This document shows positions 32,838 to 41,159 of a stretch of 64,000 bases of DNA, piece by piece. The stretch is from Streptomyces viridiviolaceus. GTDB lineage: Bacteria > Actinomycetota > Actinomycetes > Streptomycetales > Streptomycetaceae. A model generated the notes under the pieces. It saw only the letters and a program-made list of their open reading frames with translations. It made no database searches and was not told the DNA's origin. The stretch covers positions 84,423 to 148,422 of the forward strand of contig NZ_BMWA01000023.1 of the NCBI RefSeq assembly GCF_014650995.1, in the 5' to 3' direction. The translations under genes and the position numbers were made by a program. The number at the start of each line of letters is the position of its first letter. The stretch's first letter is position 1.

Positions 32838-34559
32838 TCACTTGGCGCACTGCACCTTGTCGGCCGTGGACTTCTGGACCCCCTCCGGCGGCTTGCCGGA
32901 CGAGGAGTCGAGCTTGACTCCGGCGCCCTTGAAGTCCTTGCCGAGGGTGAGGGTCATGGTGGGCAGGCCCTGGGCGTTGGTGACGCTCTCGCCGGGCTTC
33001 ATGGCCGAGCCGGACAGGCCGAGGATCTCGGCCAGGGCGCGGGCCTGGTCGGCCTGGTCGGGGGCGTACTCGAGGGTGGTCCTGGCGATGTCCTCGGGGG
33101 CGTCGCCGGCGTTCTCGGACTTGGTGACGCCGGCCTCGTTCTGGAGGTAGAGCAGCTCTCGCTGGGCGCTGCCGTCGGCGGCGCCGCCGTTGAGGATGCG
33201 GACGCGGACCTCGGCGGGGTCGGACTTCTCTCCCTCGAGGCGGGCGGCGACGGCGGCGGCCTCCTTCTTCTGCTTCTGCTTGACCTCGGTGAAGGAGACG
33301 TCGTTCCCGATCATGTCGAAGACCTGGGCCGCCTCGGCCTCCTTCAGCACGACGGTCGCCTTCACCGTCTCCGCGGGGTTGTCCCTCACCGGCACCGTGG
33401 TGAAGGTCAGGTTCTTGGTGTTGAGCTTGCCCAGTTCCAGGCCGAGGTCCTTCAGCTTGCCGATGCTGTTGAGCTTGGAGTCGACGGTCAGTGCCTTGGT
33501 GCCCGCCTCGGCGAGCTTCACCATCTTCGAGGGGCTGGTGAGCGTGTCGTTGGACTTGAGTTTGCGCATCAGCGAGCTGAGGAACTGCTGCTGGATCTCG
33601 ATGCGGCTCAGGTCGCCTCCGAGGCCCACCGAGTGCCGGGTGCGCACGAACGCCAGCGCCTGCTCGCCCTCGATCGTGTGCTCGCCCTTCGACAGCTTCA
33701 GGTGCGAGTCAGGGTCGTCGATGTCCTTGTCCAGGCAGACCTCGACCCCGCCGACCGCCGAGGTCAGCGTCTTGACCGCGTTGAAGTCGGCCACCATGAA
33801 GTTGTCGGGCGTGACCCCGGTCAGCTCGGTGACGGTCCGCATGGTGCAACTGGGCGTACGGCCGCTCTGACCGAGGCTGGTGTTGAAGCGGACGCCGGTG
33901 GAGCCGGGGATGACCGTCTTCGTGCCGTCCTCCTGCGTGGTCGGGCAGTCGGGGATGTCGACGATCAGGTCGCGGGGGATGCTGAGCGCGGTCGCGTTGG
34001 AGCGGTCCTTGGAGACGTGCAGCAGGATCGTGGTGTCCGCGTGCCCGGCGCTGCCCTTGTCGCCGTAGCCCTCGTTGCCGGAGCCGGTGCGCTTGTCGGT
34101 GCCGATCAGCAGGATGTTGATCGCCTCGTTCTTGCGGAAGCCACCGGTGCCGGCGCCGTCGTCCGGGAGCGACGAGATGTTGTCGTTGAGGTGCTCCAGG
34201 TAGAGGTAGCCGCCCGCACCGACGGCGAGGACGACGAACGCCATGGTGCCGCCGGTCCACATCAGGACCTTCTTGCCCTTGGACCTCTTCTTCACCGGCC
34301 GCCGACCGCGCCGCCCGGGCGGGGGCTCCTCGGGAGCCGTGCGGCGCCGCCGCTGGGGCGGCACTTCACGGCCCGGCGCGGGAGCGGTGCGGCCGCGCGC
34401 CGTACGGGACGCGCCGGACGCGGCCCTGCGCGGCCCCGGGACCGCCGGCTGCGGAGCGGAAGGGGTCAGTCGCAGTTCGTATTCGCCGGTGTTCGGATTG
34501 AGCACCCACTGGTCTGCGGGGTCGATGTTGTCCGCCCGCCCACGGCCTTGCGCGTCCAC
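32838..34559 (-). CDS. LCP-family protein with LytR_C domain (type B')
   Basis: 573 residues from GTG, strikingly similar to the gene at 29014-30744. The same N-terminal tag, membrane segment (TGGTMAFVVLAVGAGGYLYL) and LCP motifs are present (LLIGTDKRTGSGNEGYGD, SIPRDLIVDIPDC, QALAFVRTRHSVGLGGDLSR), and the C-terminal 80 codons are nearly identical. DNA identity stays high across the first 100 bp of the gene and the last 500 bp, with a more diverged middle, suggesting recent duplication or gene conversion. The start was chosen by comparison with the other copy. Confidence 0.87.
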   Translation of the reverse strand: MDAQGRGRADNIDPADQWVLNPNTGEYELRLTPSAPQPAVPGPRRAASGASRTARGRTAPAPGREVPPQRRRRTAPEEPPPGRRGRRPVKKRSKGKKVLMWTGGTMAFVVLAVGAGGYLYLEHLNDNISSLPDDGAGTGGFRKNEAINILLIGTDKRTGSGNEGYGDKGSAGHADTTILLHVSKDRSNATALSIPRDLIVDIPDCPTTQEDGTKTVIPGSTGVRFNTSLGQSGRTPSCTMRTVTELTGVTPDNFMVADFNAVKTLTSAVGGVEVCLDKDIDDPDSHLKLSKGEHTIEGEQALAFVRTRHSVGLGGDLSRIEIQQQFLSSLMRKLKSNDTLTSPSKMVKLAEAGTKALTVDSKLNSIGKLKDLGLELGKLNTKNLTFTTVPVRDNPAETVKATVVLKEAEAAQVFDMIGNDVSFTEVKQKQKKEAAAVAARLEGEKSDPAEVRVRILNGGAADGSAQRELLYLQNEAGVTKSENAGDAPEDIARTTLEYAPDQADQARALAEILGLSGSAMKPGESVTNAQGLPTMTLTLGKDFKGAGVKLDSSSGKPPEGVQKSTADKVQCAK

Positions 34560-34797
34560 GGTTGTCCGAATCCTCCGTCGGGGCACGCGGCGCCTTTCCC
34601 CTCCAGGCGCTCGGGTCTCGGTCACTCGGTGCGCGACCCCAGGACGGAGCCTCGTGGGGCACACCGGATCGCTCACATTAACCGCCTTGTTCGGTCCCGG
34701 CGACGTCGGTGACAAATTCCACGACCCTTACAACTGGGCAATCCACCCATTTTCGTGGACAAGAACCCGTTGCCTTGGCGGCGCCTTTGAGTCGGCT

Positions 34798-36099
34798 TTA
34801 CCTGCAGGTGTCCTCCGCGGCGGTGTTGCCGGGGAACGTCGGCGGCGGGGAATCGCCTTCCCCGGGCTCGTCCGCCCGCAATTCCGGGGACTTTGCGTCG
34901 CCGTGCCCGTACTCGCCGTAGTCGTGGGGGAGTTCGCGCGGAACTCCCGAACCGGCCCGTGCGCCGCCCGGTGAGCCGCCATTTCCGGAGAAATCCCGCG
35001 GAACGTCTCCCGCGATCACCACGGGTTCGTCCCTGCGCAACCGGGTGAACAGCTTCTCCGCCTCGGACTTCACGAGTTGGTCGCGATTGGCGTCGAGCGT
35101 GTACGACTCCCTGGGGACGGTCAGGAATTGCACGCGTTCGGTGGGGATGTCTCGCAGTCCGCGAACGAGTTCGTACAAACCACGCAGACTGGCCAGACCC
35201 GGGTCCGTCGTGAGGGAGGAAGTCGCCGCGTCCAGCACGGGATACAGCTTCACCGGATTCAGCAGGACGTCATTGCTGCGCACCTTGTTGACGAGCGCCC
35301 CCAGAAACCGCTGCTGCCGCTCCATCCGATCCGTGTCGCTGCCGTTGCCGAGCGACTTGCGGGCGCGCACATAGCCGAGGGCCTGTTCCCCGTCGAGCGT
35401 CACCCGGCCCGCGGGCAGCTTGAGCCGGGCGTCCTTGTCGTCGATCGGTTCCTTCAGGCACACCTCGACGCCGTCGAGCGAGTCGACCATTTTCTTGAAG
35501 CCTTGGAAGTCGACGACCACGTGGTGATCGACCCGGATGCCGGTCAGCTTCTCCACCGTCCGGACGGTGCACGCCGAACCGCCCGTCTGGAAGGCGTAGT
35601 TGAACATCGCGAACACCGGCTCGGTGCGGGATCCGTCCGGACGGAGGCAGCCGGGCACGTCCACCATCAGGTCACGGGGGACGGAGACGGCGGTGGCGCT
35701 GTGCCGGCCCGCCGCCAGGTGCAGCAGGATCGTGGTGTCCGACCGCTCGGTCCCGGAGTCCTCCCCGTAGCGTGCGTTGGCGTCGCCGGACCGCGAGTCC
35801 GAGCCGATCAGCAGGATGTTCTGGGCGCCGTGGGCGAGCGAGGTGGGCCGCTCCTTCTCGTACCGGGCGAGCTCGTCCGCCGCCGCCTCGTCGGGCGTGA
35901 TGTTGTCGCTCAGCTTGGCGTACACCGCCCAGCCGGTCCCCACGGCGGCGACGACGAGAACGGCGACCGCGATCCCCGACCGCCGCAGCCAGCGCCGCCG
36001 ACGCCTACGGCTCAGCCCTCTGCCGCTCGCGGACGCACCCGCCCCCGGGGTCCCCCCGGTGCCGGCCCCGCCGGAGGGAGTGCCTGCGCTGTCGCTCAC
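34798..36099 (-). CDS. LCP-family protein without LytR_C domain
   Basis: 433 residues. Gly/Ser-rich cytoplasmic start ending in a poly-Arg stretch, membrane segment about 41-60, LCP domain (LLIGSDSRSGDANARYGED, SVPRDLMVDVPGC, IRVDHHVVVDFQGF, QALGYVRARKSLGNGSDTDR). In place of LytR_C there is a Gly/Asp/Glu/Pro-rich tail ending in EDTCR. I chose the GTG at 36099 because GGTGGAG lies 6 nt upstream; a GTG at 36111 is also in frame. Its DNA has more AT-ending codons near the 3' end than its neighbours. It is the first and most divergent gene of the minus-strand LCP series. Confidence 0.88.
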   Translation of the reverse strand: MSDSAGTPSGGAGTGGTPGAGASASGRGLSRRRRRRWLRRSGIAVAVLVVAAVGTGWAVYAKLSDNITPDEAAADELARYEKERPTSLAHGAQNILLIGSDSRSGDANARYGEDSGTERSDTTILLHLAAGRHSATAVSVPRDLMVDVPGCLRPDGSRTEPVFAMFNYAFQTGGSACTVRTVEKLTGIRVDHHVVVDFQGFKKMVDSLDGVEVCLKEPIDDKDARLKLPAGRVTLDGEQALGYVRARKSLGNGSDTDRMERQQRFLGALVNKVRSNDVLLNPVKLYPVLDAATSSLTTDPGLASLRGLYELVRGLRDIPTERVQFLTVPRESYTLDANRDQLVKSEAEKLFTRLRRDEPVVIAGDVPRDFSGNGGSPGGARAGSGVPRELPHDYGEYGHGDAKSPELRADEPGEGDSPPPTFPGNTAAEDTCR

Positions 36100-36536
36100 G
36101 TCTGGCTCCACCCCCTCGTGCCGTCCGAGCGTGTCGTGCGTTGCGTGCGTGTCCTCCTACGACCATGACCCGCAAGAGCACGGAAGGGCGGCTGGAACTG
36201 GTCCGAACGGGGGCGTGGCCGCGGCGCCACCCCGGACGACCGGACGCGCCCGGCCGCAGGCGGCGGTGCCGTGCCACTGCGGACGGCCGGGCTCACCCAG
36301 CCGCGGGCGGCGGGGCTCGCCGAGCCGCGGGCGGCAACCCGATAGCGCCGGGCTGCGCGACCCACCGTCGGCCCGTGCCGACGCCGGGCAACCGGCAAAC
36401 GCCGTGTCAGCGTGCCGGCGCCGGGCAACCGGCAAACGCCGTGTCAGCGCACCCACGCCGGGCAACAGAGCAACGCCGTGCCACCGAGACCCACGGCGTC
36501 AACACCCACGCCGGTCACCACCCCCCGGCCAGAAAC
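36100..36536. other. 437-bp non-coding interval with tandem repeats
   Basis: This lies between the last LCP gene and the TIGR03089-type gene. It holds a 37-bp tandem repeat (36382-36487) and GC-rich inverted repeats around 36280-36350 (CCGCGGGCGGC twice). No gene is credible; open frames are repeat-encoded Arg/Pro/Gly-rich peptides. Confidence 0.7.
36382..36487. repeat. 37-bp tandem repeat, about three copies
   Basis: Copies begin at 36382, 36419 and 36456 with an exact 37-bp period. The core is CGCCGGGCAACCGGCAAACG followed by CCGTGTCAGCG. The first two are almost identical; the third is degenerate and cut short. No unique spacer separates the copies, so this is not CRISPR. Confidence 0.9.
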
Positions 36537-37301
36537 TCACCGCGCCGTAGCCGTAACCCGCTCCGCCTCGATCCGCTTGTCCAGCACCCCCGCCCCCGCC
36601 CGCTCCAGATGCCGGCACAGCACCACCGAGCCCCCGGACGCCAACGGCCCGTACAACCCCGCGCTCAACCCCTCCCACGTGTCGTACGGCAACCCCGACA
36701 GGATCCGCGCCCCGGGCCCCGTGAGCCCCAGCTCCGACGCCTCCGCCCGGGCCCGCTCCACGACCTCGGCCCCACTGAACTCCCGCCCGGCCACGATCAG
36801 CGCCGGCTCCTCCGGATCCACCGGCGCGTACGGCACGAACCGGTCCCCCTGCCCCGGCACCTCCACCGCGTAGTCGGCGAAGCCCTCCGGCGCCTGCGGC
36901 AGGAATCGGCCCCCGAGCGGCCGCAGCGCCAGCGCGATCCGCGGCCCGGAACACGCCCGCGCCGCCTCCAGCGACTCCGGCTCCGGCCCGCTCACCACCA
37001 CGTCCGCCGCCGCCGGATCCCCGGCCATGTCGGCGACCGCGCCCACCGACGCGCACGCCAGCAGCCACACCGCCGTCTGCCAGTGCGCGGGCAGCAGCAG
37101 CGCGACCCGGTCACCGGGTTCGACGGACAACTCGTCCTGGAGCAGATTGGCGGTCTTGGCCACCCAATTGGCGAAGGTGGCCACGGACAGTTCGACGCGT
37201 TCGCCCGTGGCGTCGTCGTAGAAGGTCACCAGGGGGCGTCCGGGGTCCGCGGCGAGCGCGGAACTCAGCAGGTCGGCAGGGGTGCGGTCGGTCGCGTTCA
37301 C
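36537..37301 (-). CDS. TIGR03089-type protein (truncated adenylate-forming-like)
   Basis: 254 residues. It resembles the N-terminal subdomain of acyl/aryl-CoA synthetases (LVTFYDDATGERVELSVATFANWVAKTANLL, PGDRVALLLPAHWQTAVWLLA). The enzyme family is about 500 residues, and the ATP-binding Ser/Thr/Gly-rich P-loop, the adenylation core motifs and the C-terminal lid are absent. The frame is intact, so this looks like an established actinobacterial family rather than a broken gene. The GTG at 37301 follows a -10 TACGCT by 7 nt, which suggests a leaderless mRNA, with a 20-bp palindrome over the promoter. Function unknown. Confidence 0.82.
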   Translation of the reverse strand: MNATDRTPADLLSSALAADPGRPLVTFYDDATGERVELSVATFANWVAKTANLLQDELSVEPGDRVALLLPAHWQTAVWLLACASVGAVADMAGDPAAADVVVSGPEPESLEAARACSGPRIALALRPLGGRFLPQAPEGFADYAVEVPGQGDRFVPYAPVDPEEPALIVAGREFSGAEVVERARAEASELGLTGPGARILSGLPYDTWEGLSAGLYGPLASGGSVVLCRHLERAGAGVLDKRIEAERVTATAR

Positions 37302-37308
37302 CCGCGCT

Positions 37309-37330
37309 AGCGTACGCGGGCCCGCGTACG
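37309..37330 (-). promoter_or_regulatory. -10 of the TIGR03089-type gene overlapped by a perfect 20-bp palindrome
   Basis: Minus-strand TACGCT (37314-37309) ends 7 nt before the GTG. The palindrome CGTACGCGGG/CCCGCGTACG (37311-37330) overlaps it, a plausible operator for a dimeric repressor. The gene on the other side (secreted amidase) starts 86 bp away. Confidence 0.55.
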
Positions 37331-37415
37331 TGCACCGTGCGGACGGCGTACCGCACCGCCACCGATCGGATGAAAAGGCCCTACAGCCCGTCAAGTTCCC
37401 GATGGACAGATTTGT

Positions 37416-38720
37416 ATGAGGATGTCCACGATCAGGGGCATGCTGCGATTCCTTGCTTCCTCGATCGGTGTCACCTGCGCGGCCGCCCTCGCCCTCCCGC
37501 TCGCCCCACCCGCGGCGCAGCCGACGAACGGGAGAACGGCGCAGGCCGAGGCAGACGCCTCCGGCAGCACCCAGTCGCTGCCCCTCGTTCCCCTCGCGGG
37601 CGACCGCGCCCCCGTGGAACAGGGCGTACCCCGCAGGGACGTACGGCACTTCTCGCTGCTCGGTGTCATCTGGGACGACCCGGACACCGAACTGCACGGC
37701 CGTGTCCAGGTCCGCACGCGCGCCGCCGGCACCGGCAACTGGTCCTCCTGGCAGGAGCTGGAGACCCACAACGCCGACCATGCCGCCGACCCGGACACCC
37801 CCGAGAGGACCTCGGGCCGCGTCCGCGGCGCGACCGCACCGCTGTGGGTGGGCGACTCCGACGGCGTGGAGGTACGGGTGCGGGCGGAGACCGACGGCGA
37901 GGCCACGAGGGCCGTCTCCCCGCTCCCCACCGGGCTGCGCCTCGAACTCGTCGACCCCGGCGAGGACGCTGCGCTGTCCGAGGCCCCGGTACCGGACGAC
38001 GGAGCCCGCACCGGCGCCCTGGACGAGATCCCGGCACTGGACCGCGCCCAGACCGAGCGCGAGCTCCTCGCCCTGGGTACCGGCGCGTCGACGGGGCAGC
38101 AGAAGGCCAAGCCGTACGTCGGTCCGCGCCCGCGCATCGTCACGCGCCGCGGCTGGGGCGCGAACGAGAAGCTGCGCGAGAAGAAGTCGGTGTACACGAA
38201 GAAGGTCAAGGCGGCCTTCGTGCACCACTCGGCCACCGGCAACAACTACAGCTGCAAGCAGGCGCCGTCAGTCATTCGCAGTATCTACCGCTACCACGTC
38301 AAAAGCATGGGATGGCGCGACATCGGCTACAACTTCCTCGTCGACAAGTGCGGGAAGATCTACGAGGGCCGGGCCGGTGGTGTGGCGAAGCCGGTGCTGG
38401 GCGCCCACACCCTCGGGTTCAACTCCAACAGCATGGGAATCGCGGTTCTCGGCACCTACAGCTCCAAGAAACCGTCGTCCGCCGCCGTGAAGGCCATCGC
38501 CCGGCTCACCGCGTGGAAGCTCGGTCTCTACGGCATGAATCCGCGCGGCAAGACATACCTGAAGTCCGCTGGTGGCAATCTCTACCGAAAAGGTAAGAAC
38601 GTACGACTGAACGTCATCTCCGGTCACCGGGACGGCTTCGCGACGAGCTGCCCGGGCCGGAAGCTGTACGGCAAGCTCAAGACGGCCCGCTCGACCGCGG
38701 CGAAGTACCAGGGCCGCTGA
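37416..38720 (+). CDS. Secreted N-acetylmuramoyl-L-alanine amidase (PGRP/amidase_2)
   Basis: 434 residues. Signal peptide about 1-35 (MRMSTIRGMLRFLASSIGV...ALALPLAPPAAQ), a beta-rich region of about 45-200, and a PGRP-type amidase domain at about 230-410. Zinc ligands are the first His of FVHHSATGNN, the His of ISGHRDGF and the Cys of TSCPG; the Tyr of GYNFLVDKCGKIYEGRAGG is also there. It cleaves the amide between MurNAc and L-Ala in peptidoglycan. Neighbouring LCP genes point to wall remodelling. The ATG at 37416 has no strong ribosome site; ATG 37422 is a close alternative. Confidence 0.9.
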   Translation: MRMSTIRGMLRFLASSIGVTCAAALALPLAPPAAQPTNGRTAQAEADASGSTQSLPLVPLAGDRAPVEQGVPRRDVRHFSLLGVIWDDPDTELHGRVQVRTRAAGTGNWSSWQELETHNADHAADPDTPERTSGRVRGATAPLWVGDSDGVEVRVRAETDGEATRAVSPLPTGLRLELVDPGEDAALSEAPVPDDGARTGALDEIPALDRAQTERELLALGTGASTGQQKAKPYVGPRPRIVTRRGWGANEKLREKKSVYTKKVKAAFVHHSATGNNYSCKQAPSVIRSIYRYHVKSMGWRDIGYNFLVDKCGKIYEGRAGGVAKPVLGAHTLGFNSNSMGIAVLGTYSSKKPSSAAVKAIARLTAWKLGLYGMNPRGKTYLKSAGGNLYRKGKNVRLNVISGHRDGFATSCPGRKLYGKLKTARSTAAKYQGR

Positions 38721-38865
38721 GGGGGACATCGAGGAACGGATTCACCGCCGTCGGGGGGCGAGGGCGGATCACCGCACGGCCATCGAAGGCGCCATGGAAC
38801 GGTCTGCATACACTGGCCGGCCGAAAGACAGTTCGGCCGGTCCCGGCAGGAAGCAGAGACGACAG

Positions 38866-39948
38866 GTGACAGAAGCGATCCTCCTGGTCGGCGGTAAGGG
38901 CACGCGCTTGCGTCCGCTCACGGTGCACACCCCGAAGCCCATGGTCAGGGCGGCGGGGGTGCCGTTCCTCACGCACCAGCTGGCGCGGGCGAGAGCGGCG
39001 GGCGTCGAGCACATCGTGCTCGCCACGTCCTATCTGGCCGAGGTCTTCGAGCCGTACTTCGGCGACGGATCGTCGCTGGGACTGCACATCGAGTACGTCA
39101 CGGAGGAGGAGCCCCTCGGCACGGGCGGCGCCATCCGCAACGTGGCCTCGCGGCTGCACTCCGGGCCCGACGACCCGGTGCTGATCTTCAACGGCGACAT
39201 CCTGACGGGCCTGGACATCGACGCGCTGGTCCGCACCCACGAGACGACGGGAGCGGATGTCTCCCTCCACCTGACCAAGGTGACGGACCCGCGGGCGTAC
39301 GGCCTGGTCCCCACGGACGACACGGGCCGGGTCCTGGCGTTCCTGGAGAAGCCCCAGACCCCGGAGGAGATCGTCACCGACCAGATCAACGCGGGCGCGT
39401 ACGTCTTCCGCCGCTCGGTGATCGACACGATCCCGGTGGGCAGACCGGTCTCGGTGGAGCGCGAGACCTTCCCGGAGCTCCTGGCGACCGGGGCGCATCT
39501 CCAGGGCATGGTCGACTCGACGTACTGGCTGGACCTGGGCACTCCCGCCGCATTCGTGCGCGGCTCGGCGGACCTGGTCCTGGGCCGCGCCCCGTCCCCG
39601 GCCATACCGGGCCGCTGCGGCGACCGTCTCGTCCTCCCGACGGCGAGGGTCGCGCCGGACGCCAAGCTGTCCGGCGGCACGGTGGTCGGCGAGGGAGCGT
39701 TCGTGGCGGAGGGCGCGCGGGTCTTCGGCAGCACGATCCTGCCGGGTGCGGTCATCGAGCCGGGCGCCGTCATCACGGACTCCCTCATCGGCAACCGCGC
39801 CCGCGTCGGCGAGCGCTCCGTCCTCACGGGCACGGTCATCGGCGACGGCGCGGTGGTCGGCGCGGACAACGAACTCCGCGACGGCGTCCGCGTATGGTGC
39901 GACGCCCGCATCCCTGCGGGCTCGGTGCGCTTCTCGTCCGACGCGTGA
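38866..39948 (+). CDS. NDP-sugar pyrophosphorylase (mannose-1-phosphate guanylyltransferase-like)
   Basis: 360 residues. The nucleotidyltransferase domain (1-235) has the signature LVGGKGTRLRPLT, the metal site FNGDILTGLD, EEEPLGTGGAI and FLEKP. A left-handed beta-helix of hexapeptide repeats follows (245-355). It joins a sugar-1-phosphate to a nucleoside triphosphate. By context with manA and manB further on, and with mycobacterial Rv3264c, mannose-1-phosphate with GTP is likely; glucose-1-phosphate with dTTP or UTP is possible. I chose the GTG at 38866 because conserved sequence begins there (MTEAILLVGG); the frame is open to 38794. Confidence 0.87.
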   Translation: MTEAILLVGGKGTRLRPLTVHTPKPMVRAAGVPFLTHQLARARAAGVEHIVLATSYLAEVFEPYFGDGSSLGLHIEYVTEEEPLGTGGAIRNVASRLHSGPDDPVLIFNGDILTGLDIDALVRTHETTGADVSLHLTKVTDPRAYGLVPTDDTGRVLAFLEKPQTPEEIVTDQINAGAYVFRRSVIDTIPVGRPVSVERETFPELLATGAHLQGMVDSTYWLDLGTPAAFVRGSADLVLGRAPSPAIPGRCGDRLVLPTARVAPDAKLSGGTVVGEGAFVAEGARVFGSTILPGAVIEPGAVITDSLIGNRARVGERSVLTGTVIGDGAVVGADNELRDGVRVWCDARIPAGSVRFSSDA

Positions 39949-39990
39949 CGCCGGCGGCGGCCTGTGCGGGGCCGTGCCGTCGCAGCCGCG

Positions 39991-40048
39991 TGCAGTGCCG
40001 CCCGGGGTGGCACGGCCGGGCGCGGCGGCACCCCCGTCGGCGCCGGGC
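39991..40048. repeat. Dispersed intergenic GC-rich repeat, copy 1
   Basis: The sequence around TGCCGCCCGGGGTGGCA and GGGCGCGGCGGCACCCC, ending GGCGCCGGGC, aligns over about 58 bp with 50451-50510. A related fragment occurs near 55036-55056. All three lie between genes. Confidence 0.5.
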
Positions 40049-40093
40049 CGCGCCGCCAGGCGACGGAGCGCACACGGGTCCGGCGGACCCCGG

Positions 40094-41095
40094 TCACAAC
40101 CGCCCGATGTCCCGCGGAGCCATCCGAGGCGCCCGCCGAGGCGGCACCCGCCCGCTCAGCAGGATCAGCCGAGCCGCTCGATGCCGCTGCCCGGCGTACG
40201 GCTCCAGCAACCGCAGCATCTCCGCGTCGTCCGCGTTCCGGTCCCCGGCCAGCGCGAACCCCACGATCCCCGGCAGATGCAGGTCCCCCACGGTCACCGC
40301 GTCCGGCGCCCCGTGACTGCGCTGCACCGTCTCCGCCGAGGTCCACGGCCCGATCCCGGAAACGAGCTCCAGCCGCTGCTGCGCCGCCGCCGGCTCCATC
40401 CCGGCCGCCTCCTCCAGGCGCGCGGCGACCCGCACCGCCCGCAGGATCGTCGAGGCCCGCTTGTCGTCCACCCCCGCCCGGTGCCACTCCCAGGACGGGA
40501 TCAGCGCCCACGTCCGGGCCGCCGGCATCACACACATCCGCCCCGGCGCGGGCCCCGGCGCAGGATCCCCGTACTTCCGCACCAGCAAGCGCCACGCCTG
40601 GTACGCCTCGATCGTCGTGACCTTCTGCTCCAGGACCGACGGGATCAGCGACTCCAGCACCAGTCCGGTCCGCGTCAGCCGCAGCCCCGGCCGCCGGTGC
40701 CGCGTCAGCGCCAGCAGCCGGTGCCGTGGCGCGAACGCGGAAGGGTCGTCGTCGGCGCCCAGCATCCGCGGCAGCTGGTCCAGCAGCCACTCCGCCCCGG
40801 GCCCCCAGGCCTCGCCCCGCACCTCGCCGCCGCGCGCGACGACACGCAGCGTGCCCGGACCGGCGGGCGTCCGGCTGGCCCGCCACACCGACCCGTCCGG
40901 CGTCGCCCGGAACGTCGGATCACCCGGTCCGCGCCGCAGCGGCCCGAGGACCAGCCCCAGCTCCAGCGGACCGTCCGGCACCCACACCCGGACCTTCCCC
41001 GGCGCGGTCGCCTGCCGGGGCACGCCGGCGGATACGCCGACCTCCCCGCCGCGCACGGTGGTACGCGTGGGCCGGGGTGCGAAGCGGCCTGCCAC
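40094..41095 (-). CDS. DNA-3-methyladenine glycosylase (AlkA-like, HhH-GPD)
   Basis: 333 residues. After a 150-residue N-terminal domain come the conserved glycosylase blocks: ESLIPSVLEQKVTTIEAYQAW, the helix-hairpin-helix LVSGIGPWTSAET and the catalytic Asp in TVGDLHLPGIVGF. Such enzymes excise alkylated bases to begin base-excision repair. I chose the GTG at 41095 (AGGGG upstream); the open frame extends to 41242 without similarity. It is the last gene of a minus-strand run starting at fbiA, with 64 bp between it and fbiB. Confidence 0.88.
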   Translation of the reverse strand: MAGRFAPRPTRTTVRGGEVGVSAGVPRQATAPGKVRVWVPDGPLELGLVLGPLRRGPGDPTFRATPDGSVWRASRTPAGPGTLRVVARGGEVRGEAWGPGAEWLLDQLPRMLGADDDPSAFAPRHRLLALTRHRRPGLRLTRTGLVLESLIPSVLEQKVTTIEAYQAWRLLVRKYGDPAPGPAPGRMCVMPAARTWALIPSWEWHRAGVDDKRASTILRAVRVAARLEEAAGMEPAAAQQRLELVSGIGPWTSAETVQRSHGAPDAVTVGDLHLPGIVGFALAGDRNADDAEMLRLLEPYAGQRHRAARLILLSGRVPPRRAPRMAPRDIGRL

Positions 41096-41159
41096 GAATG
41101 AAGCCCCTGGGGAGTGGGAGACAAGAGTCCCTACGAGAGTAGGCGCTCGCCGGAGTGCG

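Noticed and set aside
30792..34712. A 1306-codon open frame on the plus strand over the LCP genes
   Set aside because: It runs antisense through three LCP genes with well-conserved motifs; its predicted protein is low-complexity Gly/Val/Arg/His and repeats only because the LCP genes are duplicated.
36382..36487. CRISPR array
   Set aside because: The 37-bp repeats are adjacent, with no unique spacers, and no cas gene is present.
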